Source: Microcaldota archaeon (lineage in GTDB: Archaea > Micrarchaeota > Micrarchaeia > Burarchaeales > JAKAKT01). From it: a DNA stretch of 7,907 nucleotides. Within the stretch, counting starts at the first letter, position 1. Each line of letters begins with the position of its first letter. The stretch is taken from NCBI GenBank assembly GCA_026396425.1, contig JAPLWU010000039.1, forward strand, positions 1-7,907, in the 5' to 3' direction. A program made the position numbers and the translations under genes. This document shows positions 5,101 through 7,907 of this stretch, one piece after another. The notes under the pieces are model-generated. The model did not search any database and was not told the DNA's origin. It saw nothing but the letters and a program-made list of their open reading frames with translations.

Positions 5101-6626
5101 AGAACGGGAAAAATGATGAAAAAAAGAAAAAACCGCCCCAAAGCCCCAGTCGCGCGTCCATCCTCGAATTCATTACCCGAAGCAGCAGCTCGCTTCTAAT
5201 CGAATCCGACCTCCCGATTGCCCTCCGTTCGCTTGCCGCGGAGCTGGCCATGGGCTCGCCGTTCGAGAGGGCGCTCGAGCGCATCGCCGAGTCGGGCTAT
5301 TTCGTTTCGGCGGAGTTCTCGAAGGCCGTGAAGGAGGTAAGGGCGGGCTCCTCTGTTCCGGACGCGCTTTCGCACGTTGCGCATTCAACGGACTCCCTGA
5401 TACTAAAGCGCGCGCTCATGCAGCTCACATATGCCTACGAGTCCGGCGGCGATTTCGAGCCGGTAAGGCGGCTGGCGCAGGAGCTGATTGAGCAGCAGAG
5501 GGCTGGCGCCCGCGAGCATTCGGCAAAAACCGCCTTTGCGAGCGTCCTTGTCATTTCCTCCTCATGCATTCTCCCTTCCCTGTTCCTCCTCTACGTGCTG
5601 GTGGGCTCCTCTTTCCTGCTCCTTCCAGTCGATTCGACGGGCATCCTCCTCGCCTATTTGGTGGCCTTCCCGCTTGCCAACGCGCTGATACTCGCCTGGG
5701 TCGCGCGAAGGACCCCGCCATCGCTTGGCGGCCGGAAGGCAAAATTGCTCGATGCGCGCGACATAAGCTATTTCGACAAGTGGCTCGCCTCGCGCGGGCT
5801 TCCGTTCACTTTCAAAAAATCCCTCGCAATCCTGCTCGCCGTTTCCCTCATCATCTCCATCTCCCTCGTTTCAATGGGTTTTGATTTGATTCCCTCGCTT
5901 CTTCCGCTCTGGCTCCCGCTTGCTGCCTACGTTTTCTTCTCCTATCTCGCGCAGGCGCGCAGGGACCAGCTCGATAGGTTCCTCCCGGACGCGCTTTTCC
6001 TCGCCTCGTCCTTCCAGAAGGGCGTCTCGATGGAGCACATCGTTTCCGCAATCGCGGATTCCGGGTATGGGGCGCTTTCCGAGGAATTCGCCATGGCCCG
6101 CTCGCAGATTGCCGCGGGCGAGGACCCGGCAAGGGCAATCGAGGAAATCGGGAGGAGGAACGACTCGATACTCCTATCGCGCGCAACGGGCCTCATGGCC
6201 CAGGGCTACAGGACCGGGGCCAACGTGCATCTGGCAATGCGGGAAACGGCGGACGATACCTTCAACGTTTTCTCAATCATAAGGGAACGGACTTCGCAGC
6301 TCGCGCTCCAGAAATACACGCTCATAGCGGGCGGCACGATATTCGTCCCGCTCATAATCGGCTCCGTTGCCTCGATGTCCGGCCAGATGGACTTGGGCGG
6401 GCTTTCGGAGCTCCTGGGGGTTGCGCAGGACCCGGCCCTTCTTCCTACCGCCATTTTCTGCAGCCAGGCCTATCTCGTAATCTACTCCCTTATGGCGAGC
6501 GTCTTCATCTCGATGCAGGAGCAGAACCCGGGCAGGGCTGCGGTTTATTTCCTGTTCATGGCGCCCACGGCCCTCTTGATCTTCTACCTCTCGAGGTCGA
6601 TGAATGTTTTATCAATGCTGTCGTGA
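5097..6626 (+). CDS. TadC/FlaJ-like membrane platform protein with two T2SSF domains
   Basis: A polytopic membrane protein of 509 aa. After a Lys-rich start (NGKNDEKKKK) comes a first cytoplasmic T2SSF helical domain at about 30-140 (PIALRSLAAELAMGSPFERAL, then AYESGGDF). Membrane helices follow at about 148-171, 182-203, 242-262 and 264-285. A second T2SSF domain occupies about 290-400 (LPDALFLASSFQKGVSMEHI, IAAGEDPARAIEEI, GYRTGANVHLAM), and three more helices lie at about 405-428, 447-470 and 481-503. This is the archaeal GspF/TadC/FlaJ platform plan, in which the protein sits in the cytoplasmic membrane and transmits ATPase motion to pilin insertion. It follows the ferredoxin-ATPase gene with a TTGA overlap, so the pair should form one machine. 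No class III signal peptide, pilin or PibD-like peptidase is seen in the window. The start is TTG 5097, supported by GGGGGT 6 nt upstream. Family is clear; the exported substrate is unknown. Confidence 0.88.
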   Translation: MKNGKNDEKKKKPPQSPSRASILEFITRSSSSLLIESDLPIALRSLAAELAMGSPFERALERIAESGYFVSAEFSKAVKEVRAGSSVPDALSHVAHSTDSLILKRALMQLTYAYESGGDFEPVRRLAQELIEQQRAGAREHSAKTAFASVLVISSSCILPSLFLLYVLVGSSFLLLPVDSTGILLAYLVAFPLANALILAWVARRTPPSLGGRKAKLLDARDISYFDKWLASRGLPFTFKKSLAILLAVSLIISISLVSMGFDLIPSLLPLWLPLAAYVFFSYLAQARRDQLDRFLPDALFLASSFQKGVSMEHIVSAIADSGYGALSEEFAMARSQIAAGEDPARAIEEIGRRNDSILLSRATGLMAQGYRTGANVHLAMRETADDTFNVFSIIRERTSQLALQKYTLIAGGTIFVPLIIGSVASMSGQMDLGGLSELLGVAQDPALLPTAIFCSQAYLVIYSLMASVFISMQEQNPGRAAVYFLFMAPTALLIFYLSRSMNVLSMLS

Positions 6627-6630
6627 AAAC

Positions 6631-6672
6631 CCGAATACGAGCGCGCGTTTTCGGTTTCGGCGAATTTCTTTT
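6631..6672 (+). terminator. Hairpin and T-rich tail after the TadC-like gene
   Basis: CCGAA (6631-6635) and ACG (6637-6639) pair with CGT (6646-6648) and TTCGG (6650-6654), giving an 8-bp stem with one internal T.T mismatch and a 6-nt loop. A T-rich stretch (TTTCTTTT, about 6665-6672) follows. It begins only 4 nt after the stop codon and is a plausible end of the ATPase/TadC transcript. Confidence 0.45.
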
Positions 6673-6710
6673 AATGCCCCGTGATTCAAACCCACCTGTT
6701 TACTCATACA

Positions 6711-6721
6711 AAAATTTATAA
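6711..6721 (+). promoter_or_regulatory. TATA box for the orphan gene at 6741
   Basis: AAAATTTATAA is centred about 24 nt upstream of ATG 6741. There is no Shine-Dalgarno sequence at a usual distance from the ATG, which fits leaderless transcription in archaea. Confidence 0.6.
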
Positions 6722-6740
6722 GGAAAAAACGTCACAATAA

Positions 6741-7457
6741 ATGGCGTTGGGGGAAATGGCGGCTCAAAGAATAATTGACACTGGCGTTAGGACTCATTAT
6801 CTTAACGCGTTCGAGATAGGCAAAAGAAGCGGCGGGGAACTCATACGCCACGCGTTACTAGACGAGTTAATACTCAATAGGCGGGTATTCGGAATATTTT
6901 TTGCCAAGGAAGCGATCTTCACTAACCCGCCGGGAACGACGCTTAGGCCAGGAGATACCCTAACGGACTTCCATAACCGGCAAATCGTGCCTCCAGATTT
7001 TCTACGCGAACTTGATGAAAAGGAGCGAAGTCTCGGAAGAGGGGCAATCTTCGGAAAAGAGAAAATCGGTCTTTTTGTTGAGCCCGCAGAAATAAATGAC
7101 AGCGGGCAACCAAGGGTTATTCGCCCAGCGTCAATAACCACGATAACAAACATAGAAATAGCCGGGGGCGGCAGGGCGGATGAGGCGACAAAAATGCCAG
7201 TCGAGGTATCGAAAGACGTATTTCGTGCGCTGCCGGAACACCAAAAGCGCTGGTTTCTCGCGGGGGCTGGGGGCCTTCAGTTTATCTCTCGTGGACATGA
7301 CCCGCCCCACTACAATCCGCGAGAAATCGAAGCAGTGTCCGATTCAGGTCGTTTCGAGGTGCTCATCTCCGACTCGAGCATGGCTCTGGGAGAAATCCAG
7401 GCGCTCGCGATAGGATTGGGATGCGAGGTATTACGCCCTCCGGCAGTCATTTCCTGA
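6741..7457 (+). CDS. Hypothetical protein of unknown function, leaderless, atypical codon use
   Basis: I do not recognise this 238-aa protein. It is soluble by appearance, with no membrane helix, signal peptide, cysteine cluster or Walker motif. It begins MALGEMAAQRIIDTG; visible features are a hydrophobic VFGIFFAKEAIF segment (about residues 49-60), PPGTTLRPGDTLTDFHNRQI in the first half, a Gly-rich IEIAGGGRADE near the middle, and a C-terminal segment with SSMALGEIQALAIGLG that echoes the N-terminal MALGE. It is a true gene by its own TATA box, ATG start, long open frame and protein-like composition. Leucine is often coded by TTA, CTA or CTT, Gln mostly by CAA, and Arg often by AGA or CGA, whereas the flanking TadC-like gene favours CTC/CTG. 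That suggests different origin or weak expression. It stands alone between two promoters, so it is probably monocistronic and not obviously part of the upstream ATPase system. Confidence 0.7.
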   Translation: MALGEMAAQRIIDTGVRTHYLNAFEIGKRSGGELIRHALLDELILNRRVFGIFFAKEAIFTNPPGTTLRPGDTLTDFHNRQIVPPDFLRELDEKERSLGRGAIFGKEKIGLFVEPAEINDSGQPRVIRPASITTITNIEIAGGGRADEATKMPVEVSKDVFRALPEHQKRWFLAGAGGLQFISRGHDPPHYNPREIEAVSDSGRFEVLISDSSMALGEIQALAIGLGCEVLRPPAVIS

Positions 7458-7516
7458 TACATTATTTTTCCGATTTTTCGAGGCCATTGAATTATTTCTC
7501 GCTGCTTTCCTGATAC
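7450..7516 (+). repeat. Direct repeat TTTCCTGATAC flanking the intergenic spacer
   Basis: The 11-mer TTTCCTGATAC occurs at 7450-7460, overlapping the stop codon of the orphan gene, and again at 7506-7516, directly before the TATA box of the PAC2 gene. Both are followed by A or G and then TT. The copy next to the TATA box could include the BRE position; the pair could be a regulator half-site set or a chance duplication. Confidence 0.5.
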
Positions 7517-7517
7517 G

Positions 7518-7525
7518 TTTATATA
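7518..7525 (+). promoter_or_regulatory. TATA box of the PAC2-family gene
   Basis: TTTATATA at 7518-7525 is centred about 27 nt upstream of ATG 7549, the spacing expected for leaderless transcription. There is no Shine-Dalgarno sequence before the ATG. It is the clearest promoter in the window. Confidence 0.7.
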
Positions 7526-7548
7526 CCTTCGAGTTTTATCCTCCCATC

Positions 7549-7907
7549 ATGATACAGATAAAGGAAGTTTCGAAATTCGACCTCGATTCGCCAACGCTCA
7601 TAGAGGGTTTCCCGGGCATCGGCCTTGTCGGCACGATTTCCGCGAGCTATATTGCCGAGAAGCTGCACATGGAGCCGCTCGCCTACCTCGTTTCCGAGAA
7701 ATTTCCGCCGCTCGCGGCAGTGCACAACTACGCGCCGCTGCACCCGGCCAGGATGTACAAGTCGAAGAAGCACAACCTCATCGTGCTGTTCTCCGAATTT
7801 ACTATTCCGCTCAGCCAGATTTACCCCCTGACCGAGATAATCCTCCAGTGGTCGAAAAAGAATAAGGTGAAGCAGATATTCTCGCTCGGCGGAATCTCGA
7901 TTGAGGA
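7549..7907 (+). CDS. PAC2 family protein (proteasome assembly chaperone-like), N-terminal part cut by the right edge
   Basis: ATG 7549 opens a frame that continues to the last base, giving 119 codons plus two bases. The start MIQIKEVSKFDLDSPTLIEG, followed by FPGIGLVGTISASYIAEKL, is the hallmark N-terminal glycine-rich motif of the PAC2 family. KFPPLAAVHN, HNLIVLFSEFTIP, TEIILQWSKKN and FSLGGISIEE continue the family pattern. Archaeal PAC2 proteins (PbaA/PbaB type) are ATP-independent chaperone-like proteins linked to 20S proteasome assembly or acting as proteasome-interacting factors; many paralogues have no tested role. Codon use is typical of the other genes here, unlike the preceding orphan gene. 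The promoter supports a separate leaderless transcript. The C-terminal half, where proteasome-binding HbYX-type tails occur in some members, is not in the window, so its specific role cannot be judged. Confidence 0.88.
   Translation, partial: MIQIKEVSKFDLDSPTLIEGFPGIGLVGTISASYIAEKLHMEPLAYLVSEKFPPLAAVHNYAPLHPARMYKSKKHNLIVLFSEFTIPLSQIYPLTEIILQWSKKNKVKQIFSLGGISIE

Noticed and set aside
7625..7831. Alternative-frame ORF inside the PAC2 gene
   Set aside because: Arg/Ser/Thr-rich shadow; the frame from ATG 7549 shows the PAC2 motif and stays open to the window end.

Overview
The window looks archaeal. Genes are preceded by TATA boxes of the TTTATATA type about 24-27 nt upstream of leaderless or nearly leaderless start codons (7518-7525 for the gene at 7549; 6711-6721 for the gene at 6741). 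The gene content is archaeal too: an STT3/AglB-type oligosaccharyltransferase, a geranylgeranyl-reductase-family flavoprotein, a short cis-prenyltransferase, a TadA/GspE2-type ATPase with a TadC/FlaJ-type membrane partner, and a PAC2 protein. GC content is moderately high and the genes are compact. I suspect a DPANN-type lineage such as Micrarchaeota or Diapherotrites, but that is an impression from protein style, not a demonstrated placement.

Left part (1-893, minus strand): the N-terminal part of an STT3/AglB oligosaccharyltransferase runs off the left edge. It is preceded in a different frame by a two-helix membrane segment that seems to belong to the same protein, so the gene is broken by a frame change or small deletion near 660-680. 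A divergent promoter region (894-1013) with a palindromic A/T box and a G-run-rich leader separates it from the plus-strand genes.

Middle part (1014-3318, plus strand): a probable operon of a geranylgeranyl-reductase-family flavoprotein, a cis-prenyltransferase (UppS family) and a small DUF192 protein. With AglB opposite, this reads as a polyprenyl/dolichyl lipid-carrier and N-glycosylation neighbourhood: UppS builds the polyprenyl chain, the reductase may saturate it or membrane lipids, and AglB uses the lipid-linked glycan. A T-poor degenerate CCGAAA-type repeat lies between the reductase and UppS. A small hairpin plus T6 ends the operon.

Right-middle part (about 3404-6626, plus strand): the most remarkable locus. 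One ORF fuses a four-cluster [4Fe-4S] ferredoxin module (DmsB/HycB/CooF-like cysteine pattern) to a complete TadA/GspE2/VirB11-type ATPase. It is translationally coupled to a TadC/FlaJ-like membrane platform with two T2SSF domains. This suggests an iron-sulfur-equipped archaeal pilus or secretion motor. The start of the fusion gene is problematic: the only canonical in-frame start codon lies inside the upstream terminator T-tract and upstream of the TATA box.

Right end (6741-7907): a leaderless orphan gene of unknown function whose codon use differs from its neighbours, then a PAC2-family (proteasome assembly chaperone-like) gene cut by the window edge. I saw no tRNA, rRNA, CRISPR array or insertion sequence.
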